Shown one piece after another: positions 9,395 to 18,063 of a stretch of 64,000 bases of DNA (the first letter of the stretch is position 1; every line of letters begins with the position of its first letter). Origin of the DNA: Pelobacter propionicus DSM 2379 (lineage in GTDB: Bacteria; Desulfobacterota; Desulfuromonadia; Geobacterales; Pseudopelobacteraceae); NCBI RefSeq assembly GCF_000015045.1, contig NC_008609.1:2890001-2954000 (forward strand), read 5' to 3'. A program made the translations under genes and the position numbers. A model generated the notes under the pieces. It was not told the origin of the DNA, searched no databases, and saw only the letters and a program-made list of their open reading frames with translations.

Positions 9395-9683
9395 CGAACG
9401 ACTCGCGCGACTCTTTGAGGCAGCCCGAGCCGAGGAGGTCGACACAAGCGCAGGGGAGGAGCATTTCGAAACCCGTCTCCTGGCACGCATCAGAGAGATG
9501 CGCAGCGCCCCCCCTCCCTGGTATGCACTGGCATGGCGGATGGTGCCGGCATTCGCCATGGTTGCCATGCTTATCACCATCGGAGCGTACCTCTACGCCC
9601 CCCCTGCGCAAAATGACCTGTTTGCGTCCATCACCGACGAGCAGGAAGACAGTGCCGAATCAAGTTTCCTCACAGGAGAGTAG
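9375..9683 (+). CDS. Single-pass membrane protein, likely anti-sigma factor
   Basis: 102 aa. A charged cytoplasmic N-terminal half (about 1-50, RLDERLARLFEAARAEE and on) is followed by one membrane helix (about 56-73, MVPAFAMVAMLITIGAYLYA) and a short acidic outer tail. The start (GAGGAGC then ATGATG) lies inside the end of the ECF sigma gene. Position, overlap and topology fit an anti-sigma factor. No zinc-binding HxxxCxxC motif is present, so the call rests on context. Confidence 0.7.
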   Translation: MMTSRLDERLARLFEAARAEEVDTSAGEEHFETRLLARIREMRSAPPPWYALAWRMVPAFAMVAMLITIGAYLYAPPAQNDLFASITDEQEDSAESSFLTGE

Positions 9684-9684
9684 C

Positions 9685-10068
9685 ATGAAATCAACCAAAC
9701 CGGTCTTAGGTCTCATACTGGTTTTCATCCTGGGAGCAGGCAGCGGTTCGCTTACAACCTACCTGCTTTCCCGAACGCATTTTGAAACATCACTCCGCGC
9801 CCCCCGTCACAACAAGGAGGAGATGCTGGTCAAGCGGCTCAGCACGGAGCTATCCCTGGACAATCAGCAGCAAGCTCAGGTCAAGGTCATCATCCATGAG
9901 ACCCATGAAAAAATACGCCTTGTACGCCGCAGCGTGCGTCCCGCGATAGAGGCCCAGCTGACGGAGAGCCAGCAGCGTATCGGCAAACTCCTGCGCCCGG
10001 ACCAACAGCAGGCATTTGATAAGATTCTCGCGGAGAGAGAGACGCGCAGACACCGGAACCAGCGCTGA
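9685..10068 (+). CDS. Membrane-anchored Spy/CpxP-like protein
   Basis: 127 aa. The start at 9685 follows the ribosome site AGGAG and comes 1 bp after the preceding stop. A single N-terminal membrane helix (about 6-28) carries a helical periplasmic domain with the spacing of the Spy/heavy-metal-resistance family: LSTELSLDNQQQAQVKVII and LLRPDQQQAFDKIL resemble two LTxxQ blocks. The last gene of the sigma operon, it probably acts in the periplasm with the first gene product, perhaps in signal input to the anti-sigma protein. Function is inferred from family and position. Confidence 0.72.
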   Translation: MKSTKPVLGLILVFILGAGSGSLTTYLLSRTHFETSLRAPRHNKEEMLVKRLSTELSLDNQQQAQVKVIIHETHEKIRLVRRSVRPAIEAQLTESQQRIGKLLRPDQQQAFDKILAERETRRHRNQR

Positions 10069-10399
10069 CCCTCCCTGGCCAGACTCCTTTCCATCAGACA
10101 ACGACGCTTCCGCTTGGGGGCGGAACGGACAAATACGAGCGTTTCAGACACATCCAGCCTCGTCTTCCCGCTGTTGACGGTTAATCAGGCACCTGCGTCC
10201 CAGCGCCTGGCTGACCGGCAACCGGGATAACCATCCCACCACTCACCCCCTCAACACACTGTAAGTACGCAGCTTTATGCTTGTCATTTTGCAAGGCCGG
10301 CCCCGGCAACAGTGCGGCACCAGACAGGGCACGCTCCATCAGTCACGACTGAAGAATCTTCCCGTCCGCAGTCCGATGAGGCGTGATCACAAGTTTGTC
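10069..10399. other. Intergenic stretch without a gene
   Basis: I see no credible coding frame here. There is a short hairpin around 10108-10126 (TTCCGC/GCGGAA arms) without a clear T run, which could end the sigma operon. The downstream end leads into the promoter of the HU gene. Confidence 0.5.
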
Positions 10400-10429
10400 T
10401 TGTAGCGCCCGATTGTTATGCGGTATAAA
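10400..10429 (+). promoter_or_regulatory. Sigma-70 type promoter of the HU gene
   Basis: TTGTAG (10400-10405) and TATAAA (10424-10429) are separated by 18 bp, about 28 bp upstream of the HU start codon and its ribosome site. Confidence 0.55.
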
Positions 10430-10457
10430 ACAGCTAAATCTCAACACTGGAGGAATC

Positions 10458-10733
10458 ATGACAAAAGCAGAGCTTGTAGCAAGAATGGCAGAGAGCGGCG
10501 ACATCACCAAAGCCGCGGCGGAAAAAGCTCTTGGTGGCTTCATTGAAGCGGTGACAGAAGCGATCAAGGCCGGCGAAAAAGTGACGCTTACCGGTTTCGG
10601 CACCTTCAGCGCAGTTACACGGGCTGCCAGGATCGGCCGCAACCCTGCCACAGGTCAGGAACTGCAGATTGCGGCAAAGACATCCGCCAAATTCAGCCCG
10701 GGCAAGGAACTGAAAGACCTGGGCCAGAAATAA
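10458..10733 (+). CDS. hup: HU-family DNA-binding protein
   Basis: 91 aa, normal for HU. The dimer helices (MTKAELVARMAESGDITKAA and following) lead to the family signature GFGTFSAVTRAARIGRNPATG near residues 46-66, containing the beta-arm with the conserved RNPATG tip that inserts in the DNA minor groove, and then the C-terminal helix FSPGKELKDL. A strong ribosome site GGAGGAATC precedes the ATG at 10458. HU bends and compacts DNA in the nucleoid. The gene is a single unit with its own promoter and terminator. The frame runs further upstream, but residues before 10458 do not fit the family. Confidence 0.95.
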   Translation: MTKAELVARMAESGDITKAAAEKALGGFIEAVTEAIKAGEKVTLTGFGTFSAVTRAARIGRNPATGQELQIAAKTSAKFSPGKELKDLGQK

Positions 10734-10743
10734 CTCCCTCGGA

Positions 10744-10772
10744 CCGGGGGCCGAGTAAGGCCCCCCGTTTCT
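10744..10772 (+). terminator. Rho-independent terminator after HU
   Basis: GGGGGCC and GGCCCCC arms around a GAGTAA loop, followed by CGTTTCTTTC, 10 bp after the stop codon. Confidence 0.8.
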
Positions 10773-10968
10773 TTCAGTCAACACGGCACAGAGCCCTCCC
10801 GACACCCACTATCCAGGCCTCACTCACGACCCTACTAACAGACCAGCGCATGGCGCACTGTCATCACATCAACCTTGACATCATCGCCCCGCATGCTACC
10901 ATCCTGCGAACAAGTATCAGTAACTATTACTACAACCCACTCCAACTCCCCCAAGGTACCGAACAGCC

Positions 10969-12255
10969 ATGAAACAGGACCGTTCCAGCGCACTCTTCCA
11001 GCAGGCCAGGCAATCCATTCCCGGCGGCGTCAACAGCCCGGTCAGAGCCTTCAAATCAGTCGGCTCAGACCCGCTCTTCATACAATCTGCATCCGGTTGC
11101 ACTATCACCGATGTGGACGGCAATACATTCATCGACTACGTCGGTTCCTGGGGGCCGATGATAGTTGGACACTGCCATCCGCAGGTCGTCGAGGCCGTCA
11201 GGCAGGCAGCCGGGAGTGGCGCCAGTTTCGGCGCCCCCACGGAGCGCGAGATAACCCTGGCAAACATGGTGATTGACGCCGTTCCCTCCATCGAAATGGT
11301 CCGCATGGTCAGTTCCGGCACGGAAGCCACCATGAGCGCCATCCGCCTGGCCCGCGGATATACCGGTCGCGACAACATCATCAAATTCTCCGGCTGCTAC
11401 CACGGCCATGCAGACTCTCTGCTGGTCAGGGCCGGCTCCGGGGCAGCGACGTTCGGCATTCCCGACTCTCCCGGTGTTCCGGCCGATTTTGCCAAACACA
11501 CCCTGACGGCCGAATTCAACTCACTCGACTCGGTCAGGCAACTGGTAGCGGACAACCCCGAAAGCATCGCCTGCATCATCGTCGAACCGGTGGCCGGCAA
11601 CATGGGCACCGTCCCTCCCCGGGACGGTTTCCTGGAGGGACTGCGTCAGATCTGCAGCAACGAGGGAATCGTGTTGATCTTCGACGAGGTCATGACCGGT
11701 TTCCGCGTGGCCTATGGCGGGGCACAGGAACGCTACGGCGTCACTCCCGACATGACCACACTGGGCAAGATCATCGGCGGCGGACTCCCGGTGGGCGCTT
11801 TCGGGGGCAGGCGAGAGATCATGGAAATGCTTTCCCCCTCGGGAAGCGTCTATCAGGCAGGCACCCTGTCAGGCAACCCCCTGGCCATGAGCGCCGGGAT
11901 CGCCACCCTCTCACTCCTGAAACAGCCCGGTTTCTACGAGAGCCTGGAAGAGAAGAGCCGCCATCTGGCAGAAGGCATCACCGATGCCGCTCGACTGGCG
12001 GGATACCCCATCCAGACGACCAGAGTGGGAAGCATGTTCTGCGCTTTTTTCTCGGGCCAGGAAGTCTACGACTGGGCCGGAGCCTCAGGCTGCGACACCG
12101 CTGCTTTTGCGGCATATTTCAAGGCCATGCTCAACGAGGGGATCTATCTGGCGCCATCCCAGTTCGAGACCGCCTTCGTCTCTGCTGCCCACACTGACGC
12201 CGATATCGAGGCAACCATCCGCGCTGCCGCCAGATGCTTCAAACTGATTTCGTGA
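10969..12255 (+). CDS. hemL: Glutamate-1-semialdehyde 2,1-aminomutase
   Basis: 428 aa, the standard length. A PLP-dependent class III aminotransferase fold carries the family's signatures: [15 protein letters not shown] at the N-terminus, [20 protein letters not shown], the substrate/PLP region [10 protein letters not shown] and the lysine in [16 protein letters not shown] (Lys near 267) that forms the Schiff base. The enzyme converts glutamate-1-semialdehyde to 5-aminolevulinate, the second step of the C5 route to haem and other tetrapyrroles, in the cytoplasm. The gene begins about 200 bp after the HU terminator and is followed closely by the small ATP synthase accessory genes. Nothing is unusual in the active site. 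Confidence 0.97.
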   Translation: MKQDRSSALFQQARQSIPGGVNSPVRAFKSVGSDPLFIQSASGCTITDVDGNTFIDYVGSWGPMIVGHCHPQVVEAVRQAAGSGASFGAPTEREITLANMVIDAVPSIEMVRMVSSGTEATMSAIRLARGYTGRDNIIKFSGCYHGHADSLLVRAGSGAATFGIPDSPGVPADFAKHTLTAEFNSLDSVRQLVADNPESIACIIVEPVAGNMGTVPPRDGFLEGLRQICSNEGIVLIFDEVMTGFRVAYGGAQERYGVTPDMTTLGKIIGGGLPVGAFGGRREIMEMLSPSGSVYQAGTLSGNPLAMSAGIATLSLLKQPGFYESLEEKSRHLAEGITDAARLAGYPIQTTRVGSMFCAFFSGQEVYDWAGASGCDTAAFAAYFKAMLNEGIYLAPSQFETAFVSAAHTDADIEATIRAAARCFKLIS

Positions 12256-12300
12256 TGAACAGCATTACAGGTGCCACACGGTTTTTTTCGGTCATGGATC

Positions 12301-12537
12301 ATGAAACCTGACAGGCAAAACCTCTTTCACAGCCTAGCCATGATTTCCGGCATGGGTATATCGGTGGTCCTGGCGATTGCCATCGGCGTCTGGTTCGGCC
12401 TGACCCTTGACCGCTGGCTGGGCACCAAGCCCTGGTTCTTTTATATCTTCCTCTTTTTCGGCATCGCGGCCGGTTTCAGGAACATCCAGGTCATCGCGGG
12501 CAGGGAGATTCGCAGGGATGATAACGGCAGCAGGTGA
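12301..12537 (+). CDS. atpZ: AtpZ/AtpI-like ATP synthase accessory membrane protein
   Basis: 78 aa with two membrane helices (about 13-34 and 43-62). The pattern GVWFGLTLDRWLGTKPWFF followed by GIAAGFRNIQ matches the small AtpZ/'F0F1-ATPase assembly' family that sits ahead of F0 genes in many bacteria; related proteins help assemble the c-ring or carry magnesium/calcium. The frame is open from 12271 (GTG), but the ATG at 12301 begins the conserved part. It overlaps the next gene by 20 bp. The F0 genes atpB and atpE do not follow here. Confidence 0.75.
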   Translation: MKPDRQNLFHSLAMISGMGISVVLAIAIGVWFGLTLDRWLGTKPWFFYIFLFFGIAAGFRNIQVIAGREIRRDDNGSR

Positions 12538-12901
12538 GGACATTTCCTGCGGCACCCCTGTCAGGTGGAGTATGGCGCTGCTACTGGCCCTCTCCCTTTC
12601 CGGGGTGGTGCTCTTCTCCCCCAGCACCGGACTGAGCGTTCTTGCCGGCGGCATCCTTGGCATTGTTCATTTCCTCTGGCTGCGCAGCACACTCAGGGCA
12701 ATGCTGGACGTACTCCCCGCCAATCCGGGGCGCTACGCAGCACTTCGTTTCGTGGCACGCATGGCGGTTCTGGGAGCGATCCTGTACCTGCTGTTGGTGT
12801 CAGGGTCCTTTTCACCACTCGGTCTGCTGGCAGGGCTTGTCATCACTCTTATCACCATGGTTGCGTTCTCATTCCGTGCTGCACTGCGTCCGGGAGCTTA
12901 G
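12518..12901 (+). CDS. atpI: ATP synthase subunit I (AtpI-like)
   Basis: 127 aa from ATG 12518, with four membrane helices (roughly 20-36, 39-58, 72-92 and 95-116) and a short C-terminal tail, as in the ATP synthase I family. The longer open frame from 12407 reads through the preceding gene and is unlikely. The start lies inside the end of atpZ, so the two are translationally coupled. In related bacteria this pair precedes atpB-atpE of a separate F0 operon. Here the next gene, 246 bp on, is a ketopantoate reductase, so the pair is either detached or a leftover. Sequence similarity in this family is weak, which lowers certainty. Confidence 0.7.
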   Translation: MITAAGEDISCGTPVRWSMALLLALSLSGVVLFSPSTGLSVLAGGILGIVHFLWLRSTLRAMLDVLPANPGRYAALRFVARMAVLGAILYLLLVSGSFSPLGLLAGLVITLITMVAFSFRAALRPGA

Positions 12902-13147
12902 GCAGACGATCCATCCGCCACTGTTTCTGGAGTCCGAACCGCTGCACCTCCCCGCCTCCAGCGCGGACGCCATCAACTGCACCTGGCCGATTGCGCAAAA
13001 AGATTGGCCGGCGGCGAACCTTCTGGCATCAAAATCAGGAAAACGTCTACACACACTACAGCAAGAGTGCCGGCAACGGGGGTAACGCCCTGTATCGGCA
13101 CAACCGGAGCCGGTTCGCGACCGCTCCGTGCATGAAGGAGGCTGGCA

Positions 13148-14080
13148 ATGAGGATACTGGTTGTTGGCGCAGGAGCAGTGGGGGGATACTTCGGTGGCAG
13201 ACTGGCCGAGGCGGGATGTGACGTCACATTTCTGGTCAGGGAGCGACGCGCGGCCCAACTGTCCCGAACCGGGCTGGCCATCAGGAGCAGCTTCGGTGAC
13301 GCGCTTCTCCGTCCGAATCTCACGAAAGCCGAAGAGATCAAGGAGCAGTATGATCTCGTCCTGTTGAGCTGCAAGGCATATGACCTGGAGTCGGCCATGG
13401 ATTCATTCGCCGCCGCAGTGGGACCGCGGACCGTCATCCTGCCGGTATTGAATGGCATGCGCCATCTGGAGTGTCTGGATGCACGCTTCGGTGCGGATAA
13501 GGTCCTCGGCGGGCTCTGCCAGATCGTTGCCACCCTTGATGCAAGCGGCACCATTCTGCACATGAACGATTCCCACCTGATCGTGTTCGGAGAACGCGAC
13601 GGGACCAGATCGGAACGGGTGGAAACCATCTCCGCCCTGATGGCAGCCGCTGTTTTCGGGTCAAGGGCCAGCGAAACCATACTGCAAGACATGTGGGAGA
13701 AATGGGTATTCCTGGCCACCCTGGCCGGTATCACCTGCCTGATGCGCGCCTCCCTGGGCGACATTGCCGCTGCTGGCGGTGCCGAAATCTCACAGGCCCT
13801 CTTCCGGGAGTGCTGCCTGATCGCCGAACACAACGGCCACGGGCCCGGCCCCAAATTCACAAAACGGATTGAGGGGATGCTGCAAGCCACGGATTCTTCC
13901 ATGACGGCATCAATGCTGCGCGACATCGAACGGGGTGGACCGATCGAAGTCGATCAGGTCATCGTCGACCTGCTGCGGCGCGCACCGGAAGGCATGGGAC
14001 CGACAGCCCTGTTGCGCATCGTTCAGGTGCATCTCAGGGCCTACGAAACCAGGAGGTTACGCGGCCAAGCGACTGCCTGA
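13148..14080 (+). CDS. panE: 2-dehydropantoate 2-reductase family protein
   Basis: 310 aa, the usual length. The N-terminal Rossmann fold begins at once with ILVVGAGAVGGYFGGRLAEAG (split: GAGAVGG is the nucleotide loop, residues 7-13), and the C-terminal helical domain has the WEKWVFLATLAGITCLMRAS motif region (residues about 178-200) that includes the catalytic lysine environment. Family members reduce ketopantoate to pantoate with NADPH in the pantothenate/CoA pathway, though many paralogues act on other 2-keto acids. The start ATG follows AAGGAGG. The gene stands alone between the atpI gene and a strong terminator, so there is no pathway context to settle the substrate. Confidence 0.88.
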   Translation: MRILVVGAGAVGGYFGGRLAEAGCDVTFLVRERRAAQLSRTGLAIRSSFGDALLRPNLTKAEEIKEQYDLVLLSCKAYDLESAMDSFAAAVGPRTVILPVLNGMRHLECLDARFGADKVLGGLCQIVATLDASGTILHMNDSHLIVFGERDGTRSERVETISALMAAAVFGSRASETILQDMWEKWVFLATLAGITCLMRASLGDIAAAGGAEISQALFRECCLIAEHNGHGPGPKFTKRIEGMLQATDSSMTASMLRDIERGGPIEVDQVIVDLLRRAPEGMGPTALLRIVQVHLRAYETRRLRGQATA

Positions 14081-14102
14081 GCAGGCTGTGTTCCTCACCC
14101 CC

Positions 14103-14152
14103 AAAAAAACGCTGAGGCCGGCTCCCCAGGGGAGCCGGCCTCAGCGTTTTTT
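14103..14152. terminator. Strong bidirectional terminator
   Basis: A 17-bp perfect stem (GCTGAGGCCGGCTCCCC with its complement) flanked by AAAAAAAC on the left and GTTTTTT on the right, so it can end both the plus-strand reductase gene and the minus-strand regulator gene. Confidence 0.92.
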
Positions 14153-14185
14153 GCATTCAAGGCAATCACAGATCGTCACTCACAC

Positions 14186-14917
14186 CTATTTCTCAGTCTC
14201 CGCCGCCGCACGGGCCACATAGGCTGTGCTGCGCTGTTCGGCAAAGGTAAGGTGCTCAATCATCGCATCACGGGCAGCCTCCGCATCCCTGTGGCGAATC
14301 GCCTCGAAGATTCGGCTGTGATGGGTGTAAAGCAGGTGGTGGTCTTCACGCGTGAGGTAGACGGCGCGCCAGACGCTCTGCTGAAATTCCTTCATGGCAT
14401 CGAAAAGGCTCTGCATCAGGTGCAGCCAGACGATGTTGTGGGTGGCGCGGGCAATGACCACGTGGAAGTTGGCATCGAGATCCTCGGACGGCTTCCCCGT
14501 ATCCAAATTGCGCTCCATTCCCATGACAATCTCCTCCAGGCGCTGGATATCCTCGGGGAGGGCACGCAGGGCCGCATAGTACACGGTCCACGACTCCATC
14601 CCTTTGCGCACCTCGATAACATCCAGCGCCCGCTCCTGCTGGACCCGGATCAGTTCGGAGAGGAAGTTGCCGACCGCCGTATCCACCAGCGACAGCACCA
14701 CCGTCCCGCCACCGTGGTAGGACATGACCATTCCGGCGGCTGAGAGGATATTGAGCGCCTCACGCACCGAGGGGCGGGAAACACCGAACATCTCGGCAAG
14801 TTCTCGTTCAGGGGGAAGCTTGTCGCCGGGAACGAAATCACCGGCCAGAATGGAATTCCGTATCTGCTCGGCAATCTGAAGAGATACCTTCTTTGGCTTT
14901 ATGGGCTTGAATTTCAT
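14186..14917 (-). CDS. GntR-family regulator with FCD domain (FadR/PdhR/LldR type)
   Basis: 243 aa. The N-terminal winged helix (about 10-75) has the family hallmark GDKLPPERELAEMFGVSRPS, with the recognition helix in SRPSVREALNIL. The C-terminal FCD domain (about 95-230) carries the expected metal/ligand residues: Asp and His in DANFHVVIARATHN and two histidines in THHSRIFEAIRHRD. These regulators usually sense lactate, pyruvate or other carboxylates and repress nearby genes. Here the next gene on its strand upstream is ruvA, and downstream lies a terminator, so its target is not adjacent. A palindrome overlapping its own predicted promoter suggests autoregulation. Confidence 0.88.
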   Translation of the reverse strand: MKFKPIKPKKVSLQIAEQIRNSILAGDFVPGDKLPPERELAEMFGVSRPSVREALNILSAAGMVMSYHGGGTVVLSLVDTAVGNFLSELIRVQQERALDVIEVRKGMESWTVYYAALRALPEDIQRLEEIVMGMERNLDTGKPSEDLDANFHVVIARATHNIVWLHLMQSLFDAMKEFQQSVWRAVYLTREDHHLLYTHHSRIFEAIRHRDAEAARDAMIEHLTFAEQRSTAYVARAAAETEK

Positions 14918-15063
14918 AGGATTCGATGCATGTGGGGTATTGCTACTCCAGACCTTTCAATGGCGTTTATTCTTTAAGAAAATGCTATTAACAGCGCTTG
15001 GGGACAAAACAGCCGGTGGCTTGCACACGCAACAACCTAGCTGAAGCGCCACCAATGCAACTT

Positions 15064-15099
15064 GTAATACCACATTACCTTTTTCTTTTTTAATGTCAA
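15064..15099 (-). promoter_or_regulatory. Candidate promoter and operator of the GntR-type regulator
   Basis: On the minus strand TTGACA (15099-15094), a 16-bp spacer and TAATGT (15077-15072). A short palindrome, GTAAT-5-ATTAC (15064-15078), covers the -10 box, as expected for repression by a dimeric winged-helix protein. The transcript would have a leader of about 148 nt. Confidence 0.4.
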
Positions 15100-15196
15100 G
15101 AAAAAAGGGGATTACACAAGGCCCGGCAACACGACCGAAACGAAACCCCTGCTTCCAGCCCGCAGAAGCGGATGCAACAACAGCAACCGCCTGCGT

Positions 15197-15793
15197 CTAT
15201 CTCATCAGGGATTTCAGCGCCTGCTTGAGCACCCCCTCCAGCGAGGCATCCGACCCGGGGTTCAAACCAGCCAGCACCTTGCGTACCTGAGGCTCCTTAT
15301 AGCCCAGGTTAAGAAGCGCCGAGACCACATCCTCAAGCAGATCATCCTCCGGCATCTGCCGCGGCTCGGGCACCACCACGGATGACAGATCCAGCTTGCC
15401 CACCTTTTCCTTCAGCTCCAGAACCAGGCGTTCAGCGGTCTTTTTGCCGATGCCTGGTACGGCAGAAAGCATGCGGATATCGCCCTGCCCAAGAGCCTGG
15501 GCCAGCTGAGCTGGTTGGATATTGGAGAGGATATCCCGTGCCAGACGGGGACCGACTCCGGATACGGAAAGCAGCAGCTGGAAGAACGACTTCTCCAGGC
15601 TGGTGCGGAAACCGTACAACTGGATGGCATCCTCGCGCACGCTGGTGTGTATGTGCAGACTGACCGTTCCTTCTTCGGGAAGGTCATAATAGGTTGAAAA
15701 CGGTATCTGCACCCGATAGCCGACGCCGTTCACATCGAGGATGATATGATCAGGAGACTTTTGCGCGATCTGACCGGTCAAAAGAGCAATCAT
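15197..15793 (-). CDS. ruvA: Holliday junction DNA helicase subunit RuvA
   Basis: 198 aa from the ATG at 15793. The family's usual beginning, MIALLTGQI, starts there, preceded by GGAGG; the six extra residues of the longer frame are unlikely. Three domains are seen: the OB-fold (1-62), the central helix-hairpin-helix pair (about 65-140, with [16 protein letters not shown] and [20 protein letters not shown], where the two GxG hairpins contact the junction), and the C-terminal RuvB-binding domain. RuvA binds four-way junctions and loads RuvB. It overlaps the end of ruvC by ATGA. ruvB does not follow; the next gene is a GntR regulator. Confidence 0.96.
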   Translation of the reverse strand: MIALLTGQIAQKSPDHIILDVNGVGYRVQIPFSTYYDLPEEGTVSLHIHTSVREDAIQLYGFRTSLEKSFFQLLLSVSGVGPRLARDILSNIQPAQLAQALGQGDIRMLSAVPGIGKKTAERLVLELKEKVGKLDLSSVVVPEPRQMPEDDLLEDVVSALLNLGYKEPQVRKVLAGLNPGSDASLEGVLKQALKSLMR

Positions 15794-16320
15794 GGTTTGA
15801 AGTTCCTCCATGATGTCGCGCGATGCGGCACCGCGGAAGCGGATGTGCGGACAAGGTGGTGGGAGTGCAAATGACAGACGGCTACTGCCAGGGCGTCGGA
15901 GGCATCGGCTTGGGCGACTTCGGGAAGGGACAGAAGCGCAGTGAGCATCTTCTGCACCTGCTCCTTCGCGGCCTTGCCGCGCCCGACCACGGCCTGCTTC
16001 ACCTGCAGCGCCGTATATTCGGCCACCGGCAGGCCGGCGTGGACGGCAGCCACAATGGCCGCCCCACGTGCCTGGCCCAGCTTCAGGGCGCTCTGGGCGT
16101 TGTTCGACAGAAAAACGTTTTCGACCGCGACCTCATCCGGTTCATACTCGGCGATCACCGTGGTCAAACCATCGAAGATGGACTTCAAGCGTCCGGGAAA
16201 ATCCAAGGCGCTGTCGGTGAAGATGGCACCGTTATCCACATGGATAAGGCGACTTCCCGCCTGTTCCACAATGCCATACCCCGTAATGCGCGATCCTGGA
16301 TCGATACCGAGAACTCTCAT
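15790..16320 (-). CDS. ruvC: Crossover junction endodeoxyribonuclease RuvC
   Basis: 176 aa. RNase H-like resolvase with the four acidic metal ligands in place: Asp in [13 protein letters not shown] (residue 6), Glu in DEVAVENVF (near 67) and the two aspartates in [14 protein letters not shown] (near 140). It cuts Holliday junctions symmetrically, working with RuvA and RuvB. The ATG at 16320 opens the conserved MRVLGIDPG; a GTG two codons earlier is also open. The stop overlaps the ruvA start. The C-terminal 15 residues after CHLHSHH are not conserved in my recollection of the family and may be a lineage-specific tail. Confidence 0.96.
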   Translation of the reverse strand: MRVLGIDPGSRITGYGIVEQAGSRLIHVDNGAIFTDSALDFPGRLKSIFDGLTTVIAEYEPDEVAVENVFLSNNAQSALKLGQARGAAIVAAVHAGLPVAEYTALQVKQAVVGRGKAAKEQVQKMLTALLSLPEVAQADASDALAVAVCHLHSHHLVRTSASAVPHRATSWRNFKP

Positions 16321-16396
16321 GATCACCGACAGCCATTGGCAAGAACAGGGAGGCGGCCATGGAGAATGTGTCCACCGCGCCCCCTCTCGCCCTGGC

Positions 16397-17140
16397 CTAC
16401 ATCATCTTTTCCATCTCATCGGCCGAGATGTCGAAATTGGAGTACACGTTCTGAACGTCGTCGTTGTCCTCCAGTTTGTCCATCAGCTTGAGCATACTCT
16501 CGGCCTGCTTCCCTTCCAGGGCTACCATGGTCTGGGGGATCATGGTTACCTCTGCATTGGCAAAGGAGAATCCCTTGGCCACCAGCGCCTCGCGCACCTC
16601 AATGAAGCTGGACGGATCGGTGGTCACCTCGAACTGTTCATCCTCTTCACTCACGTCCTCGGCGCCAGCCTCAATGGCTGCCTCGAAGAGCTGTTCAAAA
16701 TCAAGCCCCTTGTCGAAGGTGATCAGTCCCTTCTTGCTGAACATCCAGGCGACGCACCCCGCCTCGCCCATGTTGCCGTTGGCCTTGGTAAAGATACTGC
16801 GAATCTCGGAAACGGAGCGGTTGCGATTGTCGGTCATGACCTCCACCAGCACGGCGGCGCCGCCGGGACCGTACCCCTCGTAGACGATCTCCTCGTAGGT
16901 AACGCCTTCCATACCGCCGGCGCCCTTCTTGATGGCGCGCTCGATGTTGTCCTTGGGCATGTTCTCGGCCTTGGCCTTGTCAACCGCCGTGCGAAGACGC
17001 GGGTTGGCCGCCGGGTCACCGCCCCCCAGCTTTGCCGCAACGGAAATTTCCTTGATGAGCTTAGTAAAAACCTTGCCGCGCTTGGCGTCGGCAGCACCCT
17101 TCTTGTGCTTGATCGTGCTCCATTTATTATGACCTGACAT
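16397..17140 (-). CDS. yebC: YebC/PmpR (TACO1) family protein
   Basis: 247 aa, the standard length. The highly conserved N-terminus [19 protein letters not shown] and the block [22 protein letters not shown] (residues about 92-113) define the family. Members were first described as DNA-binding regulators and more recently as translation factors that help ribosomes with difficult sequences. Its place directly ahead of ruvC (76 bp apart, same strand) is common in bacteria and suggests one transcript yebC-ruvC-ruvA. Confidence 0.95.
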
Positions 17141-17275
17141 CTTCCCTACTCCCCTGATATTTATGTGTTAAAATAATAACGACATTTAAACTGTTGCCAT
17201 ATAAAGCGCGAAATACTAGCATGCGGTTCAACAGCTGTCCAGAAGGAAATATGAACACCAAAGGGAGATCCCACG

Positions 17276-17647
17276 ATGCCCAGACCACGCAAACCGCTCA
17301 CCCTCGTCTCTCTTCTGTTTCTGGCTTTCCTGTTCGGCGGATGCGCCATGCTGACGGTCAACACCCCTCTCCCGGGCAACGCCCCCCCCATCCTCTCCCA
17401 GGACGAACTCATCCGTCCCTACACAACCATCGGCAGGATTCAGATCACCCGCGAGGTATACGGAATCGTCGACCCCATGCCGACTCCCGACATACGTGAA
17501 TGGGGCTACAGCGCGATCCGTGCCGAAGCGGCAAAAATGGGAGCAGACGCCGTCATACTGCCGGAAGTTTCCGGTCGCAGCATCACCTATCTGGTCATAC
17601 CGACCACAGAGTATCGCGCCACCGGAGTGGCCATCAAGTTCAAATAG
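17276..17647 (+). CDS. Small lipoprotein of unknown function
   Basis: 123 aa. A lipoprotein signal peptide (hydrophobic LTLVSLLFLAFLF then the lipobox FGGC, lipidated Cys near 22) precedes a compact domain of about 95 residues. The part IRAEAAKMGADAVILPEVSG resembles the alpha-beta unit found in several small envelope proteins that fold like YbjQ or RcsF, but I cannot assign it. A good ribosome site (GGGAG) precedes the ATG. It is a single gene, divergent from yebC, and is followed by tRNA-Cys. Confidence 0.75.
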   Translation: MPRPRKPLTLVSLLFLAFLFGGCAMLTVNTPLPGNAPPILSQDELIRPYTTIGRIQITREVYGIVDPMPTPDIREWGYSAIRAEAAKMGADAVILPEVSGRSITYLVIPTTEYRATGVAIKFK

Positions 17648-17724
17648 CATCTCCCTCATTTGCCTGAAAAACACCTGTTATCAAGCTCATGGCAATGCCG
17701 GAATCCTGACTGGACAAAAAGGGA

Positions 17725-17754
17725 TTGACAGAACAGGGGTGAATTATATATAAA
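17725..17754 (+). promoter_or_regulatory. Sigma-70 type promoter of tRNA-Cys
   Basis: A consensus TTGACA (17725-17730), an 18-bp spacer and TATAAA (17749-17754), 17 bp ahead of the mature tRNA 5' end. Confidence 0.78.
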
Positions 17755-17771
17755 CAGCACTCTCAATATAC

Positions 17772-17846
<75 letters not shown>

Positions 17847-17854
17847 ACAAAATC

Positions 17855-17886
17855 AAAGGGTTAGCAAGTTTTTGCTAACCCTTTTT
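17855..17886 (+). terminator. Rho-independent terminator of tRNA-Cys
   Basis: AAAGGGTTAGCAA pairs with TTGCTAACCCTTT around a short loop, and more T residues follow. It begins 9 nt after the tRNA. Confidence 0.88.
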
Positions 17887-18063
17887 GTTATCTCGTGGCA
17901 TCTCAAGCCTCCATCTTTTACGCCCTCATCGGATCATCCCCTCCCCACAATCGTTGCGCACATGTCACACACCTGCCCGTTATTCTGAGCTATCCTGCGC
18001 TCATTAAAACCACTGACAACCAGGCACAGGTTTTCACGTTCCCTTTGAAAAGAGACCGTCACA

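Noticed and set aside
14103-14152. Inverted repeat as a transposon end or attachment site
   Set aside because: The A/T flanks and the place between convergent genes are those of a bidirectional terminator.
15941-17137. A 398-codon open frame on the plus strand across ruvC and yebC
   Set aside because: It is antisense to two strongly conserved genes, has no family pattern, and results from the codon bias of the GC-rich opposite strand.
17141-17275. Riboswitch ahead of yebC or the small lipoprotein
   Set aside because: No conserved riboswitch core could be recognised; the stretch is simply a divergent promoter region.
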